From NCBI RefSeq assembly GCF_964355755.1, contig NC_092679.1, forward strand, positions 14,126,932-14,190,931: a stretch of 64,000 bases of DNA. The letters are read 5' to 3'. This stretch comes from Antedon mediterranea (Eukaryota; Echinodermata; Crinoidea; Comatulida; Antedonidae). This document shows positions 10,412-21,031 of the stretch, piece after piece. The notes beneath the pieces are model-generated. The model was not told the DNA's origin, made no database searches, and was given only the letters and a program-made list of their open reading frames with translations. The translations under genes were made by a program, and so were the position numbers. Each line of letters begins with the position of its first letter. Position 1 is the stretch's first letter.

Positions 10412-12169
10412 CCTATATGTGACCTGCTCTGGCAAAGTGAAACATAAGTCGAAAATTTAAATTTTTCAGATTTGTATTCTATCTGGTAGGAAATGTTATA
10501 TCCTTTACAATGATACCAAACTTAATATTTAACATGAAGGGGATCCCGAGATATTGTACGTTAAGTCGAAGCATGTATAAAGAAATATACAAATAACAGT
10601 TTTGAGAAAATCATGATTGAATGTCAATGTTATTTTATAAAACAACAACACAAATTAATATTTGTTAATCTAATAGTGTATACTTTCTAAGTATCACACA
10701 ATCACAAAATATGATACAATGAAATGTTTTTTGGTAGGATATTGATTACTGTGACAATGCATACAAAAACATATTTCCACATTCTATGTTAAGTACATAC
10801 TTGTGTTTCTTTTAAGCACTTGCTCAAAATGGTAAAAAAGGGGGTAAATTAATGTTTTTACACTAAAAAAACTGTATTATTCTTTAGGAATTAATTGAAT
10901 GTATACAATAAATTAAGTTATATAACATTAAATACCATTTCTTGAACTACTGGATTTAAGTACGTTCTTAAAAGTTACTTAAATAATTTAAATTTTAGTT
11001 GTGTAGTGCCTGCTGATTAGATAACAAATACAACTTAAATAACATTATGCGATTGCTTTAATCAATTAAATAATGGATATGTTTTAAGCACATACTAATG
11101 TATTAAGTTTGTTTTAAGCATTTACTTACAATTGTGTAATGTTCATGAAATTATGTTGGTGTAAGGGCATAATCATAGCCTACAATAACATGAATTAATA
11201 CAATACTTATTATGTAAAAACAATAAATATGGTAGGCCTATGTGATATGTAGGCAAATAAAAGTGCCACTTAGGCCTAGCCTACCTATCCTAGCTAGGCC
11301 TATTATTTGCCCTGCAACCTACCTAGGCCTAGCTAGTCTAGTCTAGACCTGCTAGGCCTACCCTAGGGCCTAGCTAGGCTAGGACAAGTAGGCCTAGAAG
11401 GACCCAGCCTGGAGTCCAAAAGGCTACTTAGTAGGCCTAGGCTAGTCACTACACTGGCTGTAATAATTTAATATCATAGGTCCTTTGCTACTCTCATTGT
11501 GTTTTTATTTTTTAGTCATTGTATTTGGCCTAGACCTAGGCCCTAGACTAGATCCATCGATTATCTTAAATCTGAATTGTTTACACTCTCTTCTCCGCGT
11601 AAAAAGTAAACAGGTCAAAGGTCATTATAAGGATAAGCCAATTACAGTACTGTATTTCTACTACGCGCTAGCCATTACGTGGCGTATCCTTGACAACGGA
11701 TTTCTGTTGTGTAAAAATCACGTCAGAGAAGCTTTTTACCTCCTCTAATTCCCGCTGAAGAGCCAAAAATATTGAAAACCACTTGAAATACCCACTGAAT
11801 ATGGCTTATGAATATTTAAATTTTCAGACTCTACCATGTTTCTAAAGGTAGCTATACAAATATTTTCATAAACTGCACAGTTTTCTAACAGTGTTTCATG
11901 CACTTTATTTCATTTTTTTGCAACAAAATGAAATCAAGACAAAAAAGGTACTCATTAAAATCACTTATTTAGCCCTTTTATAAACTTAATTCACACAAAA
12001 TGAAACTTGATCTTGATTCTTAAATAGTTGTAGATTCCAAAAAGGGGAAAACCCTATTTTCACCAAGATAGTGATTTTTAACGTACATAGTACTTCTATA
12101 GGTCAATACACTGAATAAAGATCAGCGAGTTATGTTTCACTATGCCAGAGCAGGTCACATATAGTTAGT
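10412..12169. repeat. Inner inverted-repeat pair within the 6.1-kb element
   Basis: TATATGTGACCTGCTCTGGC at about 10414 is the inverse of GCCAGAGCAGGTCACATATA at about 12143-12162. The match continues through AAAGTGAAACATAA with few changes. It may mark a nested element or an inner arm of the host element; no target duplication was recognised. Confidence 0.55.
11260..11440. repeat. TAGGCCTA-rich island
   Basis: Dense overlapping AGGCCTA / CTAGGCCTAG words occur over about 180 bp with no tandem register. Similar islands lie at 6410-6540, 25750-25900 and 26440-26700. Confidence 0.6.
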
Positions 12170-12489
12170 CGTTGCGCGAGCGAGAGAGCGATGGATGAAA
12201 CTTGTAGACCAGTCGTATTTGAGGTGTAGGTGTCACTTTTTGCAGAATTTACTTCATGTACTTTTTCTGGGGTAATTTTGGCTGTAGAATACGAATATGA
12301 ATGTTGATCGCGACGGGGAGGGGGCGTTTTTGAGATATGAAGGGTCAAAGGTCAAATTAGGTCAAATAAGTCATTTTATGAAGAGGAAATCGTTTAGATA
12401 TGTTAAATGCAACAGAAATGTGTTGTCTAGTTGATATAGTCCAAATAAACATCATATCCAAAATTTATCGAAATCGGACACCGGAAAGT

Positions 12490-12910
12490 GGGTTAATTGG
12501 CATAAATTCAAAATGGCCGCCATTTACCATTTGAAGTTCCCATATCTCCTCAACGGTTGGTTTTAGACCACCTAAGTGCATTACGAGTAAATATAAATGT
12601 GACATTAAACTTTCAAACTAGCATATTTAAATTACCATATGACGTAACTATGACGTCATAAGGTAGTTGTGACGTCATATATTATGTTATAACTGCTTAA
12701 ATGACATTATCCTATGCTAAAAAAAATGTAGAAACCGCAGGAAAACAATTTTCTAACATTTTCCTGTTGAAATGAACATGATACGGTCAGACATCAAAAA
12801 GGTTAATTAGCATAAATTCAGAATAGCCGCTATATAAATGTGGTATTAAACTTTCCAATTAATATTTAAATTACCATATAACGTACCTATGACGTCATAA
12901 GTTAGTAAAG
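12490..12910. repeat. Two diverged direct copies of an AT-rich block with TGACGTCA sites
   Basis: GGTTAATTGGCATAAATTCA at about 12492 recurs as GGTTAATTAGCATAAATTCA near 12800. Both are followed by ATTAAACTTTC, ATTTAAATTACCATAT and CTATGACGTCATAAG. The units are about 110-180 bp and lie inside the 6.1-kb element. Confidence 0.55.
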
Positions 12911-13159
12911 TATGATGTCAAAAGAATGCGCAATTGGCATATTCTAAGAAAAAATATGTTTTAAATCTCATGAAAATAGTAAAACATCCAGGTTAAGATC
13001 ATCAACTGTGTATCCGCATGGGCTCTATCCATCCATATCTGGGAACACAGGTACTTTTTGTCGAGTCGGGGAATACTGTAAAAATCGTTGGCGTTCACTT
13101 CGTAGCCTCAGCGCCTAGAAAACCGCGACGTTCCATTGACCGCGAGTACGTCGGAGGGC

Positions 13160-14435
13160 TATTATGCATTCATTATTGCCAGCTATGCAACTATTAAACA
13201 ATAGGTACGCACTTGTCTGGCGGTATCCCTTTGTACGAATCGTTCAACGTTGTGTCCAAACGCGTGATATCATATTCCATCCAGGGACCAAAATGTGTCG
13301 TAGTATTACTTTCCAGGCGAAGTTTACTGACGGTTACGTTATGTACTGTGTATCGACGTATGCTACAGCAAAAACGAATTATGTTAATCTGATACGTTTG
13401 TAATGAGTTTAATGTCGTTTATTTCCACCCTTACCTAAAAGCCATCCTAAATCTGGAGGGGCGAAGCAAATTTGGTTAAATGACACCTCTAGATGGCCGG
13501 AAATGGTATACTCTCGCACATAACATTCATGATAAATAGCACCTCTAATTAGTCGGAAAAGACACTCTCATGCAGCATGCTACCAATGAGCAAAACGATC
13601 GTATTCGTACCTTTTTTGATCATTCACTTGCGTTCAAGTTCAATGTGAACGTACGTACGTCTAGGGGAATCCCCAAAAAAAGCACTTTGTGTGAGAAGGC
13701 AAATTCAATGCTTATTATAGCTCTACCTATATTTATTTACAGCAATTTGAAGAAATTAAATATTAATCAATCTTCTAATAGTAACCCACACTCTAATAAT
13801 AGTAACCCTCCTTTTAATAGTAATAGTGTAACCCAGTCAATAGTCAATCTATAATAATAACAACCCACTACTCTGATAGTAATAAGGAGATAATGCATGT
13901 TGATCTCGGGTGTGGGGAAGGATTGAGTGTTTTTGAGTTTATAAGTTAGTTAGATAGTTAGTTCTGTTCAAACAAATGTGTTTATCCGTACTGTTTTATT
14001 ATTTTGCTATGAGCTGCTGACCGGAATAGTTGGGGTGGGTTACTATTTTCAAGTAATAGTAACCCACTACTCTAATAGTAATCCCCTTCTAGTAGTAACC
14101 CACCCTAAAAAACAATCAAAGAATAATATAATAACCCAGGGTTACAATTAGAAGATTTACGGTATACTTTATGCATGCTGACTGCCGTGATCTAAACAAT
14201 ATAGGTACGTACGCTATTGTCTGGCGGTGTCCTTTGTACGAATCGTTCGTGCCCCAGCTCACTTTATGAGTACGATACACGCATCAATATCATGTTACAT
14301 CCAGGGATTTCAGGTGAAAATCGGCAATTCATTTGCAACTCGTAAATTTACAGACACGTATCGCTCGACATACGCTCATACAGTGAAGAAGGTATCGAGT
14401 TATTCACGAACGAATTTTTCAAATTAACCTTTTGT
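13160..14435. repeat. Diverged duplication around a cluster of AGTAACCCAC words
   Basis: GTCTGGCGGTATCCCTTTGTACGAATCGTTC-type sequence near 13216-13250 recurs near 14217-14250 with the same downstream order (CATCCAGGGA; a later GTTTACTGACG / ATTTACAGACACG). Between them, 13760-14110 carries repeated AATAGTAACCCAC words of irregular spacing. No coding sense was found. Confidence 0.5.
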
Positions 14436-16429
14436 ACTGTGTGTGTGGGGCACGTATTTGGAGGATTTTCAGAGATGAGGGTGAGGTATTGGGCATGTCG
14501 GGAATGGGGGTTCGCCCGAACCATAAAAACCCCTCTGGCTACGCGCCTGTACATATACATAGAAAATGCAATAGTTCATCATCAAAATACAGTATTACTA
14601 TTATGGAATCAAACCACCATACACGCAAATTCCACATTTATCAGTTGGTCTTTGACATTTTAAACCATAATTATTATATGATGCTGGCTGTTTATTTTGT
14701 AGAATACATTTGGTATGATATAGCCATGTTTATTGGAATTATGTTGGTTCAGGGACAGAGAAACATTGTTTTATGTGATTTTCTACAGCTAGTTCTTTAG
14801 GGCAACCTTATTTTCTTTTATTGTTTAAAACATGATCTCAGTCAGAGAGGAAATATGTTCATGCTAGATGCAGCTTTCGTAATAAATAATACATTCAATA
14901 TCGTTGTAGTATTTTCACAATGTTTCCACCTGAACAATGATGTCACCTGTGAGAAATCGTTGGTTGATAGGGTTGCTGAATGTATTGTTATAATCAGCTG
15001 AATATACGGGTAGTAGTACACAGCATTTATTAGATTTATGTATACAAAAATAAATGTTTTAGCTGTAAGACTACACACACGACACCATAATACATCTACA
15101 CCTACGCTATTATTATGCCAGCTAGTTATGTACTACACCAGTACTAGGCCTAGTAGTATAGTAGTAGCCTACTCTAGAAGCCTGTCAGTAATAATAATAT
15201 AAGTTCTAGGCCCTTACACCACCTAAAAATCGGGGGAAAAAATTTAAAAACAGTAGTACACATGTTTATGTAAAGCTAGCGCTGCATGCAAAATAAGCTA
15301 GAGAAAGATGTTTCATGCATACGGTCACAATACGCTAGGCTAGTAAAAGCCTACCCACTATTCACTTGAGCGAACTTTATATGCGGTCATCGCGGTTTAA
15401 ACGTCCTTTGTTTACATACGTCGTACGCTGGAAGCATTCATATTCGGGCCTAGACAATATCATTTTTGATCACTGAAAACGCGAAAATGAAAAGTTCTAA
15501 CTAACTTTATACTACACAGTGTATTACTAAAACAATTTCAGCATATAAAACCGATCAGATTTATAAATTATTTTCACATTTACGTGAATAAAATTAACAG
15601 CAACGAAGTCTTTTTTAATCCAATTTACTCATAATTATGTAGAAAGTGCGCCCTCTATTGTCTAAATTTGTTTTATTTTGATTAATTTCGGCTCTCAAAA
15701 ATCAAGATTTTAAACGTTTATATCTTTAAAAAGCCCCCACGTTAGTCCGATCAACAACCAGATTCGTAATCTACGTCAAAAAATGCACTAGAAAAAGTTG
15801 GTTTGGAAAATTCTGCAGAAAAGTGACACCTGCCTCCAGATCCGACTGGTCTATTGGCCTAGCCTAGGCCATATGAATTAATAATTAAAATACCACTACG
15901 CCACGCGTTGAAATAATTATTATGATATTGATAAGAATCAGCCTATCTATCTATCTAAGAATCGTAATGCTGTAATTTTATTAGACAGAGTGAATAGCGT
16001 AGCGACCCCGACTTCCCGAACGGTTCTGTTTTTTTCACATCATATCTGCGCGGCGGCTGCCGTCAACAAATCAACTTGTATACGCATGTTATTACAGTAT
16101 AATGCGTTATATGAAATCTTTTATTTTGTACTTGAAAAATCATAAAACTAGTCAGGAAGCAACCATTTTTTAAAATTACGAAATAAATAGGCCCCTGGTC
16201 ACATTTAGCTGGTAGGCATCTATCTAGGCTAGTTCGCCGTGGCGCAGCTATAATCCATCGCTGTTTATAGTCTGTAGATGGATCGAGTATAGAGTCGCCG
16301 ATTACCTCACTCTGGGCATGCGCAATCGCGTGCCGGATTCCCCAACGCTGGGCAGTTGAGTTCCGGTGCCGGAATCCTAACCACGGCGTATTTATAAATG
16401 CTATTAATAAATATTATAATAATAATACT

Positions 16430-17208
16430 GTTATGCGCGATTTGAACGATTTGCGCAATTTGAAATTGCGCAAAAAAAATCCTTGCGCAATTTGAATTGA
16501 AACATGTGTTTCAAATTGCGCAAGCAACGTATTAAATTGCGCAAGTAATCTGCAAATTGCGCAAGGTTTTTCGACAGATTGTGAAATCATGCAAACCCAT
16601 ATTTTTATAGTAATTTCTAAGAATGATTCAAAATTTCCTTATTTTAGTAGTGCAAATATTGTTATAAGTTAGCATACCGTCGAAGAACCGACGAAGGAAA
16701 ACGAAGCGGTGGTGTTCCACCAGGCGGGCGCGGCGCGGGCGGCCGGCTATACTACTCTAGCCTAGCTAGGGTCTGGACTACTGATACTGACTAGGTTACA
16801 TGGCCTAGCTTAAACTAATATTAAAAACTTAAAAAGTGAGTATTAAACATTATCTTCATTGAAATGGTCTTATTTATATAATAAAATACTAAATTTTAAA
16901 CTCCTCTGCCTAGGCCTAGCCTAGCCATGTATGGGAAAATTTACAGTTCGTTTTCAAATTGCGCAAAGGTGTCATATTGCGCAAGAACTATCTTGCGCAA
17001 TTTACAAATTGTGCAGCGCAATTTAAAATTGCGCAAAGATTTTCTTGCGCAATTTGAAATTGCGCAAGTTGATTGCGCAATTTGAAATTGCGCAAAAAAA
17101 TCCTTGCGCAATTTTAAATTGCGCAAGAATTTTTTGCGCAATTTCAAATTGCGCAAGGATTTTTTTGCGCAATTTCAAATTGCGCAAATCGTTCAAATCG
17201 CGCATAAC
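16430..17208. mobile_element. Palindrome-rich MITE, copy 1 (GCGCAATTT family)
   Basis: The ends GTTATGCGCGATTTGAACGA and its inverse bound 779 bp. AATACT flanks both sides (16424-16429 and 17209-17214). Both arms are packed with the unit TTGCGCAATTT plus AAATTGCGCAA, itself a palindrome of about 22 bp: roughly three units on the left and seven on the right. The core is unique, with a GC-rich patch near 16720-16750. A near-identical copy in reverse orientation is at 28279-29074. It lies 41 bp from the end of the 6.1-kb element. Confidence 0.88.
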
Positions 17209-17600
17209 AATACTGTAGGCTAGGCCTAGCTAGTTTACTTTGTTGCAATAAATGGATTTGATTTGATTTTATATAAATATAAACTAGGCCTAGGCCTAGC
17301 CTTTAGTTAGTTACTATGTCGGTCGGTTGGTAAACACCAACTTGAGCACGCGACTGCAGCCATGTATATATATGGCCTTGTTTTTCAGAAATGTAATTTC
17401 AACAAAATTGTTCATATCGCACGTAAATATATTTAACTTATAAAGCCTGTAGAGTAGTAGGTATGCTTGGCTTAGTCTTTATAAATAATATGCTGTGCAT
17501 AGTGGTTTGGTTTTGGCATGGAACTCAACTTCACATCGGTTTCTGACCGACGCTAATGCTAAGGCGAAAACCTAAAAAAAACATCCCTCTTCTCTAGGCA

Positions 17601-19114
17601 ATGGTGGGTGAAAACAAAACCACTAGACCTCTAGCTCCAGTACCACAGCACAAACCAGTCGAAAAAATATGTGTTAAACTTTGTTCATGAGAATGTGCAT
17701 GCATGAGCAATTTTAAATTGACCAATCAATTGCGTTAATTCTGCCGGAATAATATACTTTATATAAATAATGTATTAATCTCTTGTTATACTTTGTAATT
17801 TCAGGATGGCTGGTTTGTTCGTGTGTCAAATGCATTTCATAGTGTTCCTTGTATGAGAACCTCTCTTCTGTATGGGATCGGTGGTGGTGTTGGCACTGGA
17901 ATTGCTTACTTCTTGTTCACAAGTAAATAATACGCCTTTGTTTACGAAACGGAAGACATCTTCTTCTTGTTTTGACACACAATTCTGTGCAGGGAAGTGT
18001 AACCTGCAGAAATAACATACAGTAGTGTGGCGAGTATATTTTCTGAGGAAAAGTTATTAAGGATTCGTAATTAAAAAGAAAGTAATTTAAAAATGGTTAA
18101 AATCCAACCGAGGGTTACACTCTGCACAGCATTGTTTGTCATCGATCGAAGATGTTTCGTGAAAAAGAAGTATAATGTTTTACAAAATTCATTGAATGAA
18201 TAGATAATTACTGCATTTATTTTTATTTAATGATGATCGCAGTGTATGTGTCCATTTTTAACATCTTAATTATTGTACATTCTATAATAACATTTATTTT
18301 CTTCTTACTGTTACAGGTCGAATAAAAAGAGCATGTGATTTTGGAATTCTTTCAATGTGTGTTGTCACATTGGGTACTTTGTAAGTTATACCAAAGAACT
18401 TATAACACAAGAATCTCCTGTTCGTCCGAAGCGTGTAACCATTTCGAAAGGCATTGTGGGATAGAATAGAGCTATGGGTGGCGCCATTGTGAGCCATGGA
18501 GTAGGGCGCCCGCATCAAATTAGAAAGTCAAAATCATAGAGGGGATCTGCTAATGCTCTAGGGGGAATAGAGTTATTGACTGAGGAGTAGGGCGCCTGCA
18601 TCAAATTAGAAAGTCAAAATCATAGAGGGGATCTGCTAATACTCTAGGGGGGGTAGAGTAATTGACTTCCTAGTTTGGAGGGGGCGCTGCTCCATGCTGT
18701 GAAATGGCGTCGCCCAGTTTGACCTTTTAACCCTGTACTTCCGATACTGTGTTTTGAATGCAAATTGAAGAACAGGAGATTCTTGTGTTATAAGTTCTTT
18801 GGTTATACTTTTACATGAGAAATGGCACTCTACACAACTAGATAGTGGGGCATTCAATTCATCATCTTATCCATTCCAAATTTCACTCCTGTCACTGTCA
18901 GACGTGTAATACTATAACATTTCCATTAAATGGTAATTTGATCCTACATCTTTTGCTTACTTGGGTTTTTTTCCAAGTTGCATAGTATAGTAAGCTTTTT
19001 AAATTACATTTTATTATTCTTTTCAGTGGCAAATGTAGATATTCTAGAGCACAGAAAAAGTTAGCAACCAGACAACTGCAAAGAGTTGATGCTGGGCCTC
19101 TTGATGAAGTCTGA
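17601..19114 (+). CDS. COX20: Cytochrome c oxidase assembly protein COX20
   Basis: COX20 (FAM36A) is an inner mitochondrial membrane chaperone for COX2 during complex IV assembly. Exons: 17601-17672 (start and first donor less certain), 17805-17922, 18317-18380, 19027-19114. The phases agree and give about 113 residues (human about 118). The family core is clear: SLLYGIGGGVGTGIAYFLFT (first membrane segment) followed by a short basic turn, KR..CDFG, then a second membrane segment ending VVTLGTF and a CRY motif before a charged C-terminal helix. The final three exons are firm. Exon 1 was chosen because it has an ATG, fits phase 0 and has a GTTAAA donor. A poly(A) signal follows at 19564. A MITE begins 10 nt into intron 3, counting its target duplication from +6. 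Confidence 0.9.
17940..18175. repeat. Fold-back repeat in COX20 intron
   Basis: ACAATTCTGTGCAGGGAAGT near 17980 and GGTTACACTCTGCACAGCATTGT-type sequence near 18112 are inverted relatives. The pairing continues outward (ACGAAAC and ATCTTC on the left, GAAGAT and GTTTCGT on the right). It is probably an old MITE. Confidence 0.5.
18391..18802. mobile_element. MITE with CCAAAGAACTTATAAC ends and TTATA duplication
   Basis: A 33-bp inverted end (CCAAAGAACTTATAACACAA onward, through GAATCTCCTGTTC) is perfectly mirrored at the right. TTATA lies on both sides (18386-18390 and 18803-18807). The interior has two tandem diverged copies of about 85 bp containing AGAAAGTCAAAATCATAGAG. It is inserted just after the splice donor of COX20 exon 3. 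Confidence 0.85.
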
Positions 19115-19372
19115 TGAACTCACAGTGCTACATTGTTATAGAAAAACATACTTTAACAAAGAAGCTATGGCCTAGAACATGTCATCTAAATGAAGTTAAA
19201 AGATGAACTGCCGTTAATTCAGGATGAAAGTGCGAGAGTGTCAATTATGGGAATGGCATTGCAGGTCATCTGACATTGCTCCTGTATTTTCATTCAATAC
19301 GTTTTAAAAATATACTACTTACACTATTCTATACTACTCCCCAACATACATAGTGCATGCGAGTGATTACTA

Positions 19373-19490
19373 AAGCTCGGTTCTCACTTGGATGCAATGC
19401 AAGTAAAGTTGACCAATCACAAGCAACAGTTCAAATTAATGGTGTCATGATTGGTCAAATTACTTGTGGTGCAAGTGGGAACCAAGCTTA
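19373..19490. mobile_element. TTAA-family MITE copy downstream of COX20
   Basis: Left arm AAGCTCGGTTCTCACTTGGA, right arm CAAGTGGGAACCAAGCTTAA, with central ACCAATCACAAG and GATTGGTCAAATTACTTG. This is the same family as at 3.4 and 60.6 kb. It lies within the COX20 3' UTR. Confidence 0.7.
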
Positions 19491-19563
19491 AGTTACTTAC
19501 TGTGTGATGTTAAAATCAAATATTTTGTGAGGTTTTTGTAATGCAACACTGTACAATAGTGAA

Positions 19564-19569
19564 AATAAA
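19564..19569 (+). terminator. COX20 poly(A) signal
   Basis: AATAAA about 450 bp after the COX20 stop codon, and the first canonical signal after it. Confidence 0.55.
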
Positions 19570-19599
19570 GAAAGACTAGATTTAAAGTGTAAAATCTCT

Positions 19600-21031
19600 T
19601 TAATATTTATTATATAAGTTTATTACATATTGTTCTTAAGATACTTTATTAATATTCATTGCAGCCTGTATGTAGCATAGACTTTAGGTCAGACTAAAGT
19701 ATCATAAGGAGTATCTAATATTTGGCAGATTTAATAATTTCTGCTTTTTTTTGACGAATACCAATTGAAATAAGAACATTTAAGAAGGAAGATTGAGCCA
19801 GCGTAGTGTACAAGATTATACCAGACTACAGTCATACATAATTGACTGGTGAACAGAAAGTAATTGAGCAAAGTTTACTGTTCAAAAAAACAAAAAATCT
19901 TAAATGAGGGTAAGAGCAATCAGTCACACAAGGGAACAGAACTGGATATATTGACAGATGAAAGATCAAGTGCTTACTCGCTTCTCTACACCATCTGTTG
20001 GCAAGCATGGCAAGTGTTCATCAATTAACAAGTACCTTCAGTGTGATGACACAATTCCTAGTGAAGATGGTGAAACCATTTCTGTCACTGACAGTCCAAA
20101 AGAGCAATGTTCTAAGTACCTGGTAGGCATATTAAAGACATTTTTAATAACCCTGATTTTCCATCTGGTCCACTTGTGCTTAATCCCCACCCTGTGGTTG
20201 AAAAAAGATCATGATACTGGAAAGAAAAGCGCTTCAAAAGTAAGCACCACTCCATAATATTGATCGATGGAGCTTGTTTGTATGGACTTCTTATCATGAG
20301 AGCCTGAAAATCTTATAAAGATCATTTTACCTGATACACACAAGCTTATCCCACTATAGACTAAACTGCAGGCAGAGTATACAAAAATCTGTTGGAGCAG
20401 TATTACTGCTCCAAAAGATTTTGGATGTAATGTTTAATTAAATTAAACATTACAGTACAGTCTCTCCCAGGATCACTCTGACCAAGGCCCTCAATTTAAG
20501 AATAAATCAATCACAAAACTGCTAGCTATTCAAATGTCTACCACAGATTGTACCACGCTGAAGGCAATCACCAGTCAGAACAATTCATAGTTAGAGAGGG
20601 GGGAAGGTGTAACCAAATAATGGTGAGGACAAGAAATGTATAAACAAACACAAGATATTATTATGGGCTCATACCATAGCAGGCAAATTGCTAACTTAAC
20701 ATTACTATTTTAAATCCTACTAATTATTCATTGACGACGTGCACTGATTATTAACTGTACATTGTTGAGTAGGTGTTTGATAAACAAAATAAAAGTCCCT
20801 CTTACAATAAAATAAACAGTTTTGTTACTTTAAGAGGACCCAGAAACCAAATTATATTCTCAATTAATAGCATATCCTATACTATTTCACAGATTTAAAT
20901 AACTTCCAACTGAATAAACTCCGGAATAATACAAAGTTATTTGTAATTCAAGTTCTATCATCATTTCAAACAAGGAGTATTACAGATATACACTAGAGGT
21001 TGTTGAAAACATGCTGTCTGTTGAGTAAATG
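19600..21031. other. Convergent intergenic region COX20 / GPATCH11
   Basis: This contains the 3' flanks of both convergent genes. An open frame at 19958-20257 (99 codons, plus) with a hydrophobic stretch has no support from homology or splice context. Two perfect palindromes lie at 20393-20413 and 20426-20454. Confidence 0.4.

Larger units (their letters stand above)
10249..16388. mobile_element. 6.1-kb non-autonomous Mutator-like element
   Basis: The first bases CGCCGTGGTTAGGATTCCGG are perfectly inverted at 16369-16388. Similarity of the inverted ends continues for about 90 bp through GCATGCCCAGAG, with scattered mismatches. TATTTATAA stands directly outside both ends (10240-10248 and 16389-16397), a perfect 9-bp target duplication. 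Long inverted ends with 9-bp duplications are the signature of Mutator-like elements. No transposase-like reading frame is visible, so it is non-autonomous or carries captured and nested repeats. The interior includes further inverted and direct repeats listed separately. Confidence 0.8.

Noticed and set aside
14432-14800. 122-codon open frame inside the 6.1-kb element
   Set aside because: It overlaps another frame over the same repeat-derived sequence and has no transposase or other motif.
16941-17205. Repetitive open frames rich in RNLKLRKK-like repeats, and the CRISPR-like look of GCGCAATTT units (also near 28.3-28.5 kb)
   Set aside because: They are translations of palindromic arms of a MITE in both directions. 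The spacing is irregular, the units are palindromes without unique spacers, and the host is a eukaryote.
19958-20257. 99-codon open frame with a hydrophobic stretch
   Set aside because: It lies between the 3' ends of convergent genes, has no recognised family, and its hydrophobic segment can arise from T-rich sequence.
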